Source: G963691835 sp963691835 (GTDB lineage Bacteria; Pseudomonadota; Alphaproteobacteria; Thalassobaculales; Thalassobaculaceae). From it: 64,000 nucleotides of DNA. The notes below the pieces were generated by a model, which made no database searches, was not told the origin of the DNA, and saw only the letters and a list, made by a program, of their open reading frames with translations. Position numbers and translations under genes: made by a program. This document shows positions 34,431 to 43,013 of the stretch, piece after piece (the stretch's first letter is position 1; every line of letters starts with the position of its first letter). Where the stretch lies: the NCBI GenBank assembly GCA_963691835.1, contig OY829383.1, positions 372,001-436,000 on the forward strand, read 5' to 3'.

Positions 34431-34997
34431 ATGACCCACACACTCATCAGAAAATCCGTCCGGCGCGCCGGTGTCGTCTTGATGCTCGCAGCCGGACTGG
34501 GGGCGTGCACAATGACCACCGGAAACGCCCCCTCAGAAGGTATCGGCTACCGGCAAGCCCGTTTGGCGGAGATGTCAGCCATGCAGGCGTGGCGGGACTG
34601 CCGTGACGAAGCGATGGCGCTGGATAGAGAAGCGACCGCCAGCGGCGACGGCGCGCGCTATCTCGCCAGCGCCCGGGCGTTCGAGCGCTGCGAAACGGAT
34701 CTCGGACCGGAAGCCCGCCATCTGGCAACGGCCGAACGGATGCGGGCGTACGCCACCGCGATCCAGAACCACCTGAAAGGCGGAGACGTCGGAGCCGCAC
34801 GGGAAGGCCTGGGACGCTTCACCCAAACATTCAGCGGCCAGGACCTCTACCTCTCCGACGGAGCCTCGTTCGTTGAAACCGTCGCTCTCCTTGTCGGAGA
34901 GACTGATCGTCAGTCTATCGGCGAGTTCTCCACCGCGAATGTGCCCGCACCGCTCAAGTCAGAGCTGCGTCGGGTTCGCTATTGGGAACGGAACTAG
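34431..34997 (+). CDS. Exported lipoprotein of unknown function
   Basis: The 188-residue protein has a lipoprotein signal peptide (basic KSVRR, a hydrophobic core, lipobox LGAC near residue 25). The ATG at 34431 was chosen because AAGGAG lies 7 bases upstream. The mature part is helical and charged, with two cysteines (CRDEAMALDREA and FERCETDL) that could form a disulfide. I recognise no family. It is the first of three exported-protein genes (34431-36326) spaced by 15-21 bp, so very likely an operon beside the caspase-like gene. Confidence 0.7.
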   Translation: MTHTLIRKSVRRAGVVLMLAAGLGACTMTTGNAPSEGIGYRQARLAEMSAMQAWRDCRDEAMALDREATASGDGARYLASARAFERCETDLGPEARHLATAERMRAYATAIQNHLKGGDVGAAREGLGRFTQTFSGQDLYLSDGASFVETVALLVGETDRQSIGEFSTANVPAPLKSELRRVRYWERN

Positions 34998-35012
34998 GAA
35001 AGGAGCCAGCAA

Positions 35013-35900
35013 ATGACCGCATTCAGCAAACCTGCCCGCCGGCTCCTGGCGACCACCGCCGTCGTGGCAACACTTGTCGCAAGCGGGCCAGCAGCGGCGA
35101 CTTCGGACCCGTCCGCACCGTCGTGGACGCCGAAGTCGAGCGAGCGATTGGTGAAACTGCCGGCAAGTTACCTTGAGAAATCGCTACAGCAGGAGTTCAA
35201 CCAGTCGAGCCTCGGTCAGGCCCTACGGGGTACGGAGACCCATATTGGTCTCAAGACCGCCACCCTCATCGACCTACAGGCGGCAATCGAGGATGCCCAA
35301 GGGCCCATGCGGATCGAACTTCGACACCAGTTCCTGGCGGAGAAGCGCAACTATCTCGATCTGATGCAGCAGCGGGTGGACATCCGCCGTTCCGAGGCGG
35401 AAACCAAAACAAAGCTGTTTGAGGACATGCTCGAAACCTTGGCGGCGGAGAAAGCGGCAGACACCCCAGCAAGACGGGCCCTGGTTGAGCGTCAGAAAAC
35501 GGCGCGGGACCGTCTCGACCGAACCATCGACGCCGTGGATACCAAGCTCTTCGAGACGGTCGGCGTTCGGGAAAGCCGGTATTCCGCCAAGTATGCGGAG
35601 AACGTGGCTTCCATCGAGAAGCTGCGGACCCGCTTCCGCTCTCACAAGATGAACAACACTGTGGACGCCGAGGGTGAGACGCTCACCAAGGACGAGTATG
35701 TCCGGATGATGCTGGCCGATGCGCAGTCGGAGCTTGCCATTCTCGAACAGGAGGAAACCGTGATCGGGTTCATGGCAAAGCTCGTGGCCTTGGATGCGCT
35801 TCAGCTGAGCGAAGAGGCCATGGACGCGGAGATCGCGGACAGTTCAGTCCCCCCAAGTTCTGGCCCATCGAGCGCGGTCGACCTCTTCCTGTCCAACTGA
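35013..35900 (+). CDS. Secreted helical protein of unknown function
   Basis: The 295-residue protein has a clear Sec signal peptide ending AAA-T near residue 29, and an AAAGGAG-type ribosome site. The mature part is dominated by long charged helices (residues 90-260; ETKTKLFEDMLETLAAEKAA, LARRALVERQ-like Lys/Arg/Glu heptads) with coiled-coil character. I recognise no family. It lies 15 bp downstream of the lipoprotein gene and 21 bp upstream of another secreted-protein gene, so the three probably act together in the periplasm. Confidence 0.7.
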   Translation: MTAFSKPARRLLATTAVVATLVASGPAAATSDPSAPSWTPKSSERLVKLPASYLEKSLQQEFNQSSLGQALRGTETHIGLKTATLIDLQAAIEDAQGPMRIELRHQFLAEKRNYLDLMQQRVDIRRSEAETKTKLFEDMLETLAAEKAADTPARRALVERQKTARDRLDRTIDAVDTKLFETVGVRESRYSAKYAENVASIEKLRTRFRSHKMNNTVDAEGETLTKDEYVRMMLADAQSELAILEQEETVIGFMAKLVALDALQLSEEAMDAEIADSSVPPSSGPSSAVDLFLSN

Positions 35901-35921
35901 CATCAGAAAACGGAGACGAAA

Positions 35922-36326
35922 ATGCACACTCTGAAAAGCCTTGGCGTTACTGCGTGCGTCGCCGGTGTCGGCCTCCTGGCCCTGACAAACACGGGCAGCG
36001 CCTGGGCGGGCACACTGGAGACGCTTGAAAGAGAACGCGCCGGTCTGGTGGCCACCTTCTTGGACGGCAGCCTCACACCAGCCCAACGGTCTCAGAAGGT
36101 CGAGAAATCGACCCGACGGCTGATCGACTTGGAACGTATGGCTCTTCGGGATGATTCTCTTGTCGGCCGGAACACACCGACCGTGCAGAAGGCGTTTGCG
36201 AACTACGAACTCACGTTCCTCGCCCATGCCAGCGCGGAGAACGGGACATCAGCCGTCGAGGTCTGGATGCGGGAGATGGGTCTCTCCACAAACTCACTGA
36301 TGAACGCGCGGGTTGGGCGGCGTTAA
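35922..36326 (+). CDS. Small secreted protein of unknown function
   Basis: The 134-residue protein has a signal peptide (KSLGVTACVAGVGLLAL, cleavage after SAWA). The mature part is about 105 residues of helical sequence without cysteines: LETLERERAGLVATFLDGS and SRRLIDLERM-like repeats. A GGAG site precedes the ATG. It ends the three-gene operon and is convergent with the caspase-like gene. I recognise no family. Confidence 0.65.
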   Translation: MHTLKSLGVTACVAGVGLLALTNTGSAWAGTLETLERERAGLVATFLDGSLTPAQRSQKVEKSTRRLIDLERMALRDDSLVGRNTPTVQKAFANYELTFLAHASAENGTSAVEVWMREMGLSTNSLMNARVGRR

Positions 36327-36357
36327 GCCGTCTTGCACCAAACACCGTCCGAACGCG

Positions 36358-36388
36358 AACGCCTGTGCCGGTGATCGGCTCAGGCGTT
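36358..36388. terminator. Hairpin between convergent genes
   Basis: AACGCCTG/CAGGCGTT encloses a second GCCG/CGGC stem, giving a long hairpin between the stop codons of 35922-36326 and 36447-38471. There is no T-run, so termination strength is uncertain. Confidence 0.5.
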
Positions 36389-36446
36389 TACGCTCCCAGA
36401 TCAACCGGTCTCCGGGCTGATGGATAGCGGCCCAAAAACAGGCGTA

Positions 36447-38471
36447 CTACTGATCGTTCCCGCTTTGCATCCACGGCGTCCCGCTGCCGGATGAAGCCGC
36501 CGCCGGTGCCTGGGTCGCAAACCCGCTGGACTGGAGCGGCGGAACACCGCCGGCCATGCGGATCGCTGCGCGCTGGACGGCTTTCGCGGTGACCTGGGAC
36601 AAGATCTGAGCCATCGCCTGACGTTCGCCTTGTTTGGCATCAAGCTTTGCTTGAGCCGCCGACTCGTCGTTTACCGTCCGACCGTTCTTCATGACCACTG
36701 TCACTGATGTGGCCGCGCTCAACACAATATGCTGTTGCGCAACGTTCTGGGTGATATTCGCGCCACCGAGAAGAGCGCCAAAAACGGACTGGGCCATTTT
36801 GGCACCGACATAGTCAGGATTGTCCTGAAGCGTGCGGCTGAGATCCGTCAGCCGAATCACCATTCGCTGGACCTGAGCCATATCCCCACCACCGAGTGTC
36901 CGAATGGCCGTGTCGCTGATCAGTTGTTGCATGGAAGCGTCGAGGGGAATCCCGCTCACATTGATGATCTCAACGGGTCCCGCCCCAGCCGTCGGTGTGC
37001 GGGCGCGGGTCGTCGTTGTGGCCTGTTGCCGCGCTGGCGCGACCGACGCCACCGTCTGCTGCGGAGGTTGGGTTGTCAGGTATTTCCCCGAGGCGAACCC
37101 GACTTGACCGTTGGGGAGCGCAATCCTGTACCAGCCATTGTCGGTGACGCCTGTGACCTCAACTTCCGTGCCGCGCCTAAGCCGGTCCACCTTGCCGAAA
37201 CTGGAGCCCGGGCCGGACCGGATATTGAGGTTGTTTGCATTGATCCAGCGGGATTCGTCCAACTCCTCCAGCCCGGATGGTGCGGGCGCGGCTGGCGGAG
37301 TTGCCGCGGCGACCTGCTGCTGCGCGGGGGCCGGGGTCTGCGCGGGCTCCTGCTTGGCTTTCAGAGACGCAACACGCGCCTTGGCCAGCGCTGAGAACGT
37401 GCCGTTTGGGTATTGCGCAAGATAGGCCTCGTACTCGCCAGGATTCTCACTGTTCTTGATGGCGTCCCAGAAGATCAATTCCTTGTCGACGGCCGGTGCC
37501 GCCTGGGCAGGCTGAAGGGCCGCCACCGTGGCTCCGGCGGGCTGTTGCGCGGAAACCGGGGTTTCCGGCGTCGCGGATGCAAGCTTGAAGACGAAATCAC
37601 CTTCGGTGAATCCGGGGACCCGCAGTTTACCGTGGCGCGGCGTCTGTGCATTCTCGGTGTAGTCGGAAATCGCACCCGTTAGATAGGCGCCAATCTCGCT
37701 GCCGGTAACATACCCGTCGCCATTCCCATCCGCGGACACGTCGCCTTCGATTGCCTGGACAAACAGCTTCGCGAAGGTACCGTCATCCGAAACCTCCTGC
37801 CCTGCGTCCCCGGATGACAGGAACTGACGAACGGGCTTCGCCGTTACTTCCGTGATCGCTGCCGGCGGCGTCGAGCGCGCCACCTTAAAGATCGTGCCCG
37901 CGAAACAGGAATCGAAGACCGTCATAACGTGCTTGGACTTCGCGAAGCGGGAGAACTTGCCGAAATCCCGGAGTGACACGGAGGTGGTCAGGAACTCAAC
38001 CTCTTCCGAAGGGCTGTAGCCGTCGGCCGGCACCAGATACCCCTCCCCGTTGAGGGTATGCCCGTGACCGGCATACCAAACGAAAAGACGTGCCTCCGGG
38101 TCCTGTCCCTTCTGAATGAAGAAGTTCTTGAACGCGTCCTCCAGCTCCTCGCTGTTCAAATCCTCCTTCAGCGTTACGTCGAAACCGCGCTTCTCCAATG
38201 CGGCGGCAACACGCCGGGCATCAGCAACAGCGTTGGAAAGACGGGACCAGCTCTCGCGCTGGTAATTGTCGATCCCGATCACCAGCGCGTAAGAGTTCTG
38301 GTAGAGCTGTGTGGTGGCAACAACCGGCGCATCAGCCTTCGGAGCGGCTCGGAACTCCACGTTAAGACCGCGGGATTGCGCACTAACGTCTGCAGCAGAT
38401 CCAAGAAATGCGATCAATGACAACGCGATAACGGACCCTACGCCCTTTTCGAAACTTTCTCGACGCCTCAT
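36447..38471 (-). CDS. Secreted caspase-like (C14) peptidase with SH3 domain
   Basis: The 674-residue protein has a signal peptide (VIALSLIAFLGSAADVSA) and then a peptidase C14 caspase domain (about residues 57-250). The catalytic His is in WYAGHGH (near 136) and the Cys in TVFDSCFAG (near 189). Next come a Pro/Ala-rich linker, a short helical segment (FWDAIKNSENPGEYEAYLAQ), and a bacterial SH3 domain (about 412-465, NLNIRSGPGSSFGKVDRLRR). A C-terminal domain of about 180 residues I do not recognise. The start at 38471 has GGAGAGGAA upstream; a longer start lacks this. Metacaspase-like proteins often occur with DUF4384 partners, and one is encoded at 44446-45918. Confidence 0.88.
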   Translation of the reverse strand: MRRRESFEKGVGSVIALSLIAFLGSAADVSAQSRGLNVEFRAAPKADAPVVATTQLYQNSYALVIGIDNYQRESWSRLSNAVADARRVAAALEKRGFDVTLKEDLNSEELEDAFKNFFIQKGQDPEARLFVWYAGHGHTLNGEGYLVPADGYSPSEEVEFLTTSVSLRDFGKFSRFAKSKHVMTVFDSCFAGTIFKVARSTPPAAITEVTAKPVRQFLSSGDAGQEVSDDGTFAKLFVQAIEGDVSADGNGDGYVTGSEIGAYLTGAISDYTENAQTPRHGKLRVPGFTEGDFVFKLASATPETPVSAQQPAGATVAALQPAQAAPAVDKELIFWDAIKNSENPGEYEAYLAQYPNGTFSALAKARVASLKAKQEPAQTPAPAQQQVAAATPPAAPAPSGLEELDESRWINANNLNIRSGPGSSFGKVDRLRRGTEVEVTGVTDNGWYRIALPNGQVGFASGKYLTTQPPQQTVASVAPARQQATTTTRARTPTAGAGPVEIINVSGIPLDASMQQLISDTAIRTLGGGDMAQVQRMVIRLTDLSRTLQDNPDYVGAKMAQSVFGALLGGANITQNVAQQHIVLSAATSVTVVMKNGRTVNDESAAQAKLDAKQGERQAMAQILSQVTAKAVQRAAIRMAGGVPPLQSSGFATQAPAAASSGSGTPWMQSGNDQ

Positions 38472-38671
38472 ATTCCTCTCCGCGCGAATGCCACGACTAT
38501 TACATGTTTTGAACACTATCGATTAGACCATTACGAATCGAGTCATTCGTTTATGACGGTTTTCCTATCGCTCTAACCACCAAAAGAAGACACAAAAAAT
38601 CAACCGACTGCGCTCCGGAATCCAGCCTGGCTTCGCCATAGGGAGGACGTCCCCCTCACCCCGGAGGCTTC

Positions 38672-39214
38672 ATGACATCGGTTCTAAGTGCTCTCGCCGT
38701 TGGCTCCAGGCTGTTGAGCTACGCGATCGGCGGCGGCGTCGTTCTCCTTGCCATAGCGGTGGCATCTACACCGCTCAAACCAAGCGCGCTCGTTGACACC
38801 GTTCTGGCCATGTTCGGACCCGCGTTCATCGCGTTGTTCGCGACGCTGGTCTCCGTGTCGCTTATCGCGACGGCAAGACAATCAGCCTATCCCCAGGATC
38901 CTTTGAGACGACGGGTTTGGGTTGAACTCGGAATGCATGCTTCAAGCGGGGTTGCGACGCTCGCCCTCACTTTCACGCTGCTTGGGATCAGTCTTGGGAT
39001 CGGTACTCTCGCCGATCGGGACCTGAACCCGGAGACCGTTTCGACGGTTGTCTCGGAACTGACCGGACACTTCTCGCTGGCGTTCATGACCACGGTCGTC
39101 GGGCTCCCAGCGGCATCGGTCCTTCGGGCGATCATTCAAGTCAAGGAACGACGCATCCAGGCGCAGGCCGCAACTTCGCGCCTCGCGATCCCCCACGCCG
39201 GAGACCCGTCATGA
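38672..39214 (+). CDS. TolQ/ExbB/MotA-like membrane protein
   Basis: The 180-residue protein has about four hydrophobic helices (12-32, 42-65, 90-112, 132-155). The third and fourth resemble the pore helices of TolQ/ExbB: LALTFTLLGISLGIGTLAD, then FSLAFMTTVVGLPAASVLRA. It is shorter than TolQ (about 230) and lacks the large cytoplasmic loop, so it is a minimal or divergent channel. A GGAGG site precedes the ATG by 6 bases. It overlaps the next gene by an ATGA and starts a rightward operon of three to four genes, suggesting an energy-transducing complex. Confidence 0.6.
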   Translation: MTSVLSALAVGSRLLSYAIGGGVVLLAIAVASTPLKPSALVDTVLAMFGPAFIALFATLVSVSLIATARQSAYPQDPLRRRVWVELGMHASSGVATLALTFTLLGISLGIGTLADRDLNPETVSTVVSELTGHFSLAFMTTVVGLPAASVLRAIIQVKERRIQAQAATSRLAIPHAGDPS

Positions 39215-39945
39215 GATATCTGTTGTTCAACATTGCGGTGGTTGCCGCTCTGGGCTTCCTCTTCGTTCGCGAAGACGTGGATCTCCGGCTGTCCGGCGGT
39301 GCGATGGACGCATCGTACTTCCCATCGCAGATCGCGGACGCAACGTCTTCGGCTCTGGAAAGTTTCAGAAAAGCGGCGGTTGCGGGTGAGGAGGATGTCG
39401 ACGATGTCTTGAGAGCCCCAAAAGCGCCAAAAACAAACACCGCCGTGACCGTTGTCGAGCCTAGCCGTCCTAAGAACGTGACAACAGGGTCCGAAGTGAT
39501 CTCTTCAGCGGCACAGTCGCCAGACACAACCGCTCCAGTCGGAAAACCTGCGGCTATCGCCAGTCAATCCGATGAAACAACGAACAGCCCGGCGACGGTT
39601 TCAACCGACGTCGCAGAGCAGCCAGTGCTCGTGCCGGAGCGCGAGATGCGCCGCCAACCGCTGCCGCCGTTGGACGAAGTCAAGGTGGTCAGAAGGCTCG
39701 CACCGAAGAGTCCTCCAGCAAGAATGCCAGATGGCGAAACACAAGCGGCGCAGACAGAGGAGACACAACTGGGGGTCCGACCGACGCGTCCCACCACAGC
39801 GTCGGTGCCGCCAACCCCAAAAACCGCCACTCCGAAACAGGCCCCGCAACCCCAACTCATGACCGCACGGGAGCGCCAAAGGGAACTCTCCCGAATCGCC
39901 CGGGACATGGAGGCCCTTTTCCTACGCAACGCAACGCGTGACTGA
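39211..39945 (+). CDS. Single-TM, Pro/Thr-rich envelope protein
   Basis: The 244-residue protein has one N-terminal TM helix (residues 3-19, YLLFNIAVVAALGFLFV). A short globular stretch follows, then a long Pro/Thr/Ala/Glu-rich region (75-215) and a C-terminal helix (MTARERQRELSRIARDMEAL). The layout, small N-terminal anchor plus periplasm-spanning linker, is like ExbD/TonB accessory proteins, but there is no recognisable domain. It overlaps the TolQ/ExbB-like gene by four bases, so the two are translationally coupled. Confidence 0.55.
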   Translation: MRYLLFNIAVVAALGFLFVREDVDLRLSGGAMDASYFPSQIADATSSALESFRKAAVAGEEDVDDVLRAPKAPKTNTAVTVVEPSRPKNVTTGSEVISSAAQSPDTTAPVGKPAAIASQSDETTNSPATVSTDVAEQPVLVPEREMRRQPLPPLDEVKVVRRLAPKSPPARMPDGETQAAQTEETQLGVRPTRPTTASVPPTPKTATPKQAPQPQLMTARERQRELSRIARDMEALFLRNATRD

Positions 39946-39955
39946 GGGCACTCCA

Positions 39956-41212
39956 ATGACGGCACCGGACGAGCTCCGTGAAACGGTTGGCCGGCACCTG
40001 GCTAAAGCGCGGACACCCAGAGACCGGATTGGATTGATTGGCTCCGTCGGATTGAGCGTCGCGTTGATCGTATGGATCGCAACAAGTTTGCTCGCAGACC
40101 CTTCAGACCGGCGTTTACGCGAGATGCCTTCGCCCCCCGAAGCGAAAAAGATGAAGGACTCCAAGAGAGAGGCAAAGAGCCCACCGCCGGAGCCCCGTGG
40201 GTTGGCGATCCTGGTTCTCCCCGCTCCTCCACCGGAGGTGAGCCCAAGCGCAGTGGCATTTCCAGCGCCGACTGCCGAGCCGGGGTCAGGTCCCCAAGCG
40301 GAGTCAATGACGCCCCCGAAACAGCCGCCCCGGCCGCTCCCACGGCCAGCACTGACCGCCTCTCAGACCACCGGACAGGAACGCGCCCAAGCATTGGCGG
40401 CACGCTTCGAGCCTCTTCGACCAGCGCTGTCGGCTCCGTCCGACAAAAACAGGCCGCCACTCAAGCCGATGCTGAATCCAACTCTCAAAATGATGCCGGT
40501 GTCTCAAATGCCGCCAGTTCTCATCAGACCATTGAAGCCGGAACCGGTTCGTGAACCGCGGTCATTGGGCAATGCGCATGCGGTCAGACCTGCGGCTGAT
40601 CTTCGTCCGGCTCCGCCACCCTCCCCACGCAAAATTGCCGATACAGTTCCGACACTGAGGGAGACGGCGCAAGCCCCGGCTCGCGGCAAGGATCTGGCAA
40701 TAGGGCGGGTAGCGCTACGGAACCTGGAACACGGCAAAGGGCCAGGTATCGAAATCGGATGGCCAGACAACCAGGCTGTGGCCGCACGGCTCTACAGTGT
40801 CCTGGCTCAATGTCATGGTCTCAGGTCCACTCTGATGAGTGCAACAGGTGATCTCTACGTCTCCACAACGCCGGCAGGACAACCCTGGAAACCCAACTTG
40901 GACCGGCTCAGCGGTTTCGCGCGACGGCCCACAGGCACTCTTCCAGCCCAAGAACAGAGAGAGATTGACCGGATCCGAGCAACGCACGGAGAGATCCGGT
41001 CACCCGTGCTGGTCAGGGTGTTTGACAGAAGAGCAGACGCCTCGCTTCTGGCCGGGCTCAAACGTCTCGCAGGAAAGTCGTACGACACCGTCTCCATCAT
41101 CAGAGCCGCCTACGCGTTGGAAGACGGGGCGGTCGTGATCGAGCGGGTTGCGCTCGACGGAAACACGGTCCCGGGACGGTTCCGGCTGAATGGGAGCGCA
41201 TCATGCGGATAG
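39956..41212 (+). CDS. TonB-shaped protein (TM anchor, proline-rich spacer, C-terminal domain)
   Basis: The 418-residue protein has a cytoplasmic start of 28 residues and one TM helix (about 29-46, IGSVGLSVALIVWIATSLL). A Pro-rich spacer of about 180 residues and a globular C-terminal domain (about 245-418) follow; the latter contains two cysteines and a DNQAVAARLYSVLAQCHGL helix. This is the shape of TonB or TolA, though the C-terminal domain is not one I recognise. The ATG at 39956 has GAGGG upstream; a GTG at 39938 would overlap the previous stop. The next gene overlaps its 3' end by 10 bp. Confidence 0.55.
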   Translation: MTAPDELRETVGRHLAKARTPRDRIGLIGSVGLSVALIVWIATSLLADPSDRRLREMPSPPEAKKMKDSKREAKSPPPEPRGLAILVLPAPPPEVSPSAVAFPAPTAEPGSGPQAESMTPPKQPPRPLPRPALTASQTTGQERAQALAARFEPLRPALSAPSDKNRPPLKPMLNPTLKMMPVSQMPPVLIRPLKPEPVREPRSLGNAHAVRPAADLRPAPPPSPRKIADTVPTLRETAQAPARGKDLAIGRVALRNLEHGKGPGIEIGWPDNQAVAARLYSVLAQCHGLRSTLMSATGDLYVSTTPAGQPWKPNLDRLSGFARRPTGTLPAQEQREIDRIRATHGEIRSPVLVRVFDRRADASLLAGLKRLAGKSYDTVSIIRAAYALEDGAVVIERVALDGNTVPGRFRLNGSASCG

Positions 41213-41877
41213 CGCGTCTTTCCTTTCTGGGCATTCTCCTGAGCTTGGGAGCGTGCGCCGGAGATGGCGGAAATCTTGGGACTGGAATGCTTTCGGATGA
41301 ACATCGCCCCCAATCGGTCTTGAGCAAAGCGTTTTGGTCTACCTCGATCGACTGTGTCGTCATCGCGCCCGTGCGGGGCCTAGCCCCCTCCGACCGCGCA
41401 ACCTTCATTGAAGAAACTGTCGCACGACATGCCTTCGGGCGTTTCGATCACATCGTTGGTCCAGGTGCCCGCGGCCGGGCCGCCCGCCACCTCGGAGTCT
41501 CCGACAGGACAAATGCCGGGCTTGCACTTCTGATGGAACAGTTTGATTGCCACTTCGAGATCGTCCCAACAGTGCGGACCATTGGAGAGACCTACGCCGT
41601 CGCGTGGACCGAACGTTCCTTAACACTGGATCTCCAACTGAGTGAGAGCGGTCGGCATCAGGTTTTATGGCAGGCGGTCGAGACCAAAAGAGCCGGTGAT
41701 GGCGGACTTCCCGTCTCTCCGCTCGCGATCGCAGGTGCCGTTTATCTTGCCGCACAGGAGATGGGGGACCGTGACGCATGGCCAAGACTGATTGAAGACG
41801 CGACACGCGCTGCTTTCAGCACCCTTCCGGACAGACGCAACACCTCAATCCTTTTACGCAGAGGCGAAAAAAAATAG
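41203..41877 (+). CDS. Lipoprotein, possibly CsgG/GNA1162-like
   Basis: The 224-residue protein has a lipoprotein signal with lipobox LGAC (Cys near residue 19). The mature part alternates strands and helices in a pattern like GNA1162/CsgG-type outer-membrane lipoproteins: CVVIAPVRGLAPSDR, then LTLDLQLSESGRHQVLWQAV and GLPVSPLAIAGAVYLAAQEM. The match is by pattern only. It overlaps the TonB-shaped gene by 10 bp, so its outer-membrane partner role in the same complex is likely. Confidence 0.5.
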   Translation: MRIARLSFLGILLSLGACAGDGGNLGTGMLSDEHRPQSVLSKAFWSTSIDCVVIAPVRGLAPSDRATFIEETVARHAFGRFDHIVGPGARGRAARHLGVSDRTNAGLALLMEQFDCHFEIVPTVRTIGETYAVAWTERSLTLDLQLSESGRHQVLWQAVETKRAGDGGLPVSPLAIAGAVYLAAQEMGDRDAWPRLIEDATRAAFSTLPDRRNTSILLRRGEKK

Positions 41878-42008
41878 CGGCAAAAGGGAACTTTCAGCTT
41901 AATCAGAGAGAAATTTCGGACCATAGGTCTTTTCGGACGCAAGAACGGCCTCTAAGGTCCGCATATCGATAGCGGACACACCATCCGGTCAATCGAAAGG
42001 GGTTCAAT

Positions 42009-42893
42009 ATGCTTAAGAAAACGGTTACTTACGCGCTCGCCGGAATGGCGTTCATCGCAGGCGTCGCCATCTCTCAACCCGGATATGCACAGCAGACGAC
42101 AGTCCTCGTCATGGGCGAGGATTGGGATGAGGACACAATTCCCCGCAACAGCCGTGTTTTCAACGGCGTTATGGATGCGCTAGAGCGGCGTATGGTCCGT
42201 GGCGGCTACGGCGTCGTGAACGAAACGATGGCCACCTTGGGCAATTTCGAACAGGGACGTGTCCGCCGCAGCGACGCGGAGCTGTATGACATTGCGAAGT
42301 CCATCAATGAGCCACCCATCGATGTGATTGTCACTTTCAAGATCTATCCCCGCTTCCAGCGGACCGGCTACTCAACCAAGGTCAACGCGGAGCTGACAGG
42401 CAAGGTGCTCAGCGCCTCGAAGAACCAGGTCATCGACAACTTCCAGGTGAAGCTGCCGCAGGACGCGAACGCGCCGAAAGACTGCAATCGGGATTGCGCG
42501 GTCGAAGTCATGGGTGAATACACCCGCATCCTTGGACAGGATCTTGGAGAGGCCCTGACACGCAAGCTGAAGCGCTACACTCGGGAAGCCAATGCAGGCT
42601 CCGCGACTGCCGGGACCACCAGCACTGAAAGCGCCATCTCCCGCGCCTACATCCTGGAGTTCAACGACTTCAATGCCTCGCAGCGGGGGGAAATCGAGGA
42701 GTATCTGGCGGCGTTCAGTGGCTACCAGCACCATCGGATCGTCGGCGAAGGCTCGACCTACGGAAAGTACTGGTACGAGACCACCGCCGAAGACGGCAAA
42801 GTAAAGCGGAACCTGCGGAAGATGATGGAGTATCTCGGACTTGAAGCCCGCGTCTCCTGCGCCGCAACAAAGTGCACGATCGATCTCTACTGA
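42009..42893 (+). CDS. Periplasmic protein, CsgG/LpoB-like fold suspected
   Basis: The 294-residue protein has a signal peptide cleaved near YAQQ (residues 27-30). The first half (TTVLVMGEDWDEDTIPRNSR, RVFNGVMDALERRM, IDVIVTFKIYPRFQ) resembles CsgG/LpoB-type domains that bind or sense envelope components. The second half (YILEFNDFNASQRGEIEEYL and CAATKCTIDLY) looks like a small alpha/beta repeat with a Cys pair. A long leader and a clear terminator (42910-42944) make it a separate transcription unit. Confidence 0.5.
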   Translation: MLKKTVTYALAGMAFIAGVAISQPGYAQQTTVLVMGEDWDEDTIPRNSRVFNGVMDALERRMVRGGYGVVNETMATLGNFEQGRVRRSDAELYDIAKSINEPPIDVIVTFKIYPRFQRTGYSTKVNAELTGKVLSASKNQVIDNFQVKLPQDANAPKDCNRDCAVEVMGEYTRILGQDLGEALTRKLKRYTREANAGSATAGTTSTESAISRAYILEFNDFNASQRGEIEEYLAAFSGYQHHRIVGEGSTYGKYWYETTAEDGKVKRNLRKMMEYLGLEARVSCAATKCTIDLY

Positions 42894-42909
42894 TCACAAG
42901 CCCATAGAA

Positions 42910-42944
42910 CAGGGAAGCGGAGCCAAGCGTTCCGCTTCTTCCTG
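42910..42944 (+). terminator. Rho-independent terminator after 42009-42893
   Basis: CAGG/CCTG flank an 8-bp stem, GAAGCGGA/TCCGCTTC, with a TT bulge on the 3' side. Five T residues follow. Confidence 0.8.
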
Positions 42945-43013
42945 TTTTTGATGGAAACCGCCAAATGACGGACTATCCATTTGCCGGTGTCAGCAAGTAG
43001 GGAGCCTTGGCCC

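Noticed and set aside
38672..39214. True flagellar stator MotA
   Set aside because: It is too short, lacks the MotA cytoplasmic loop and sits away from flagellar genes in an operon of envelope proteins.
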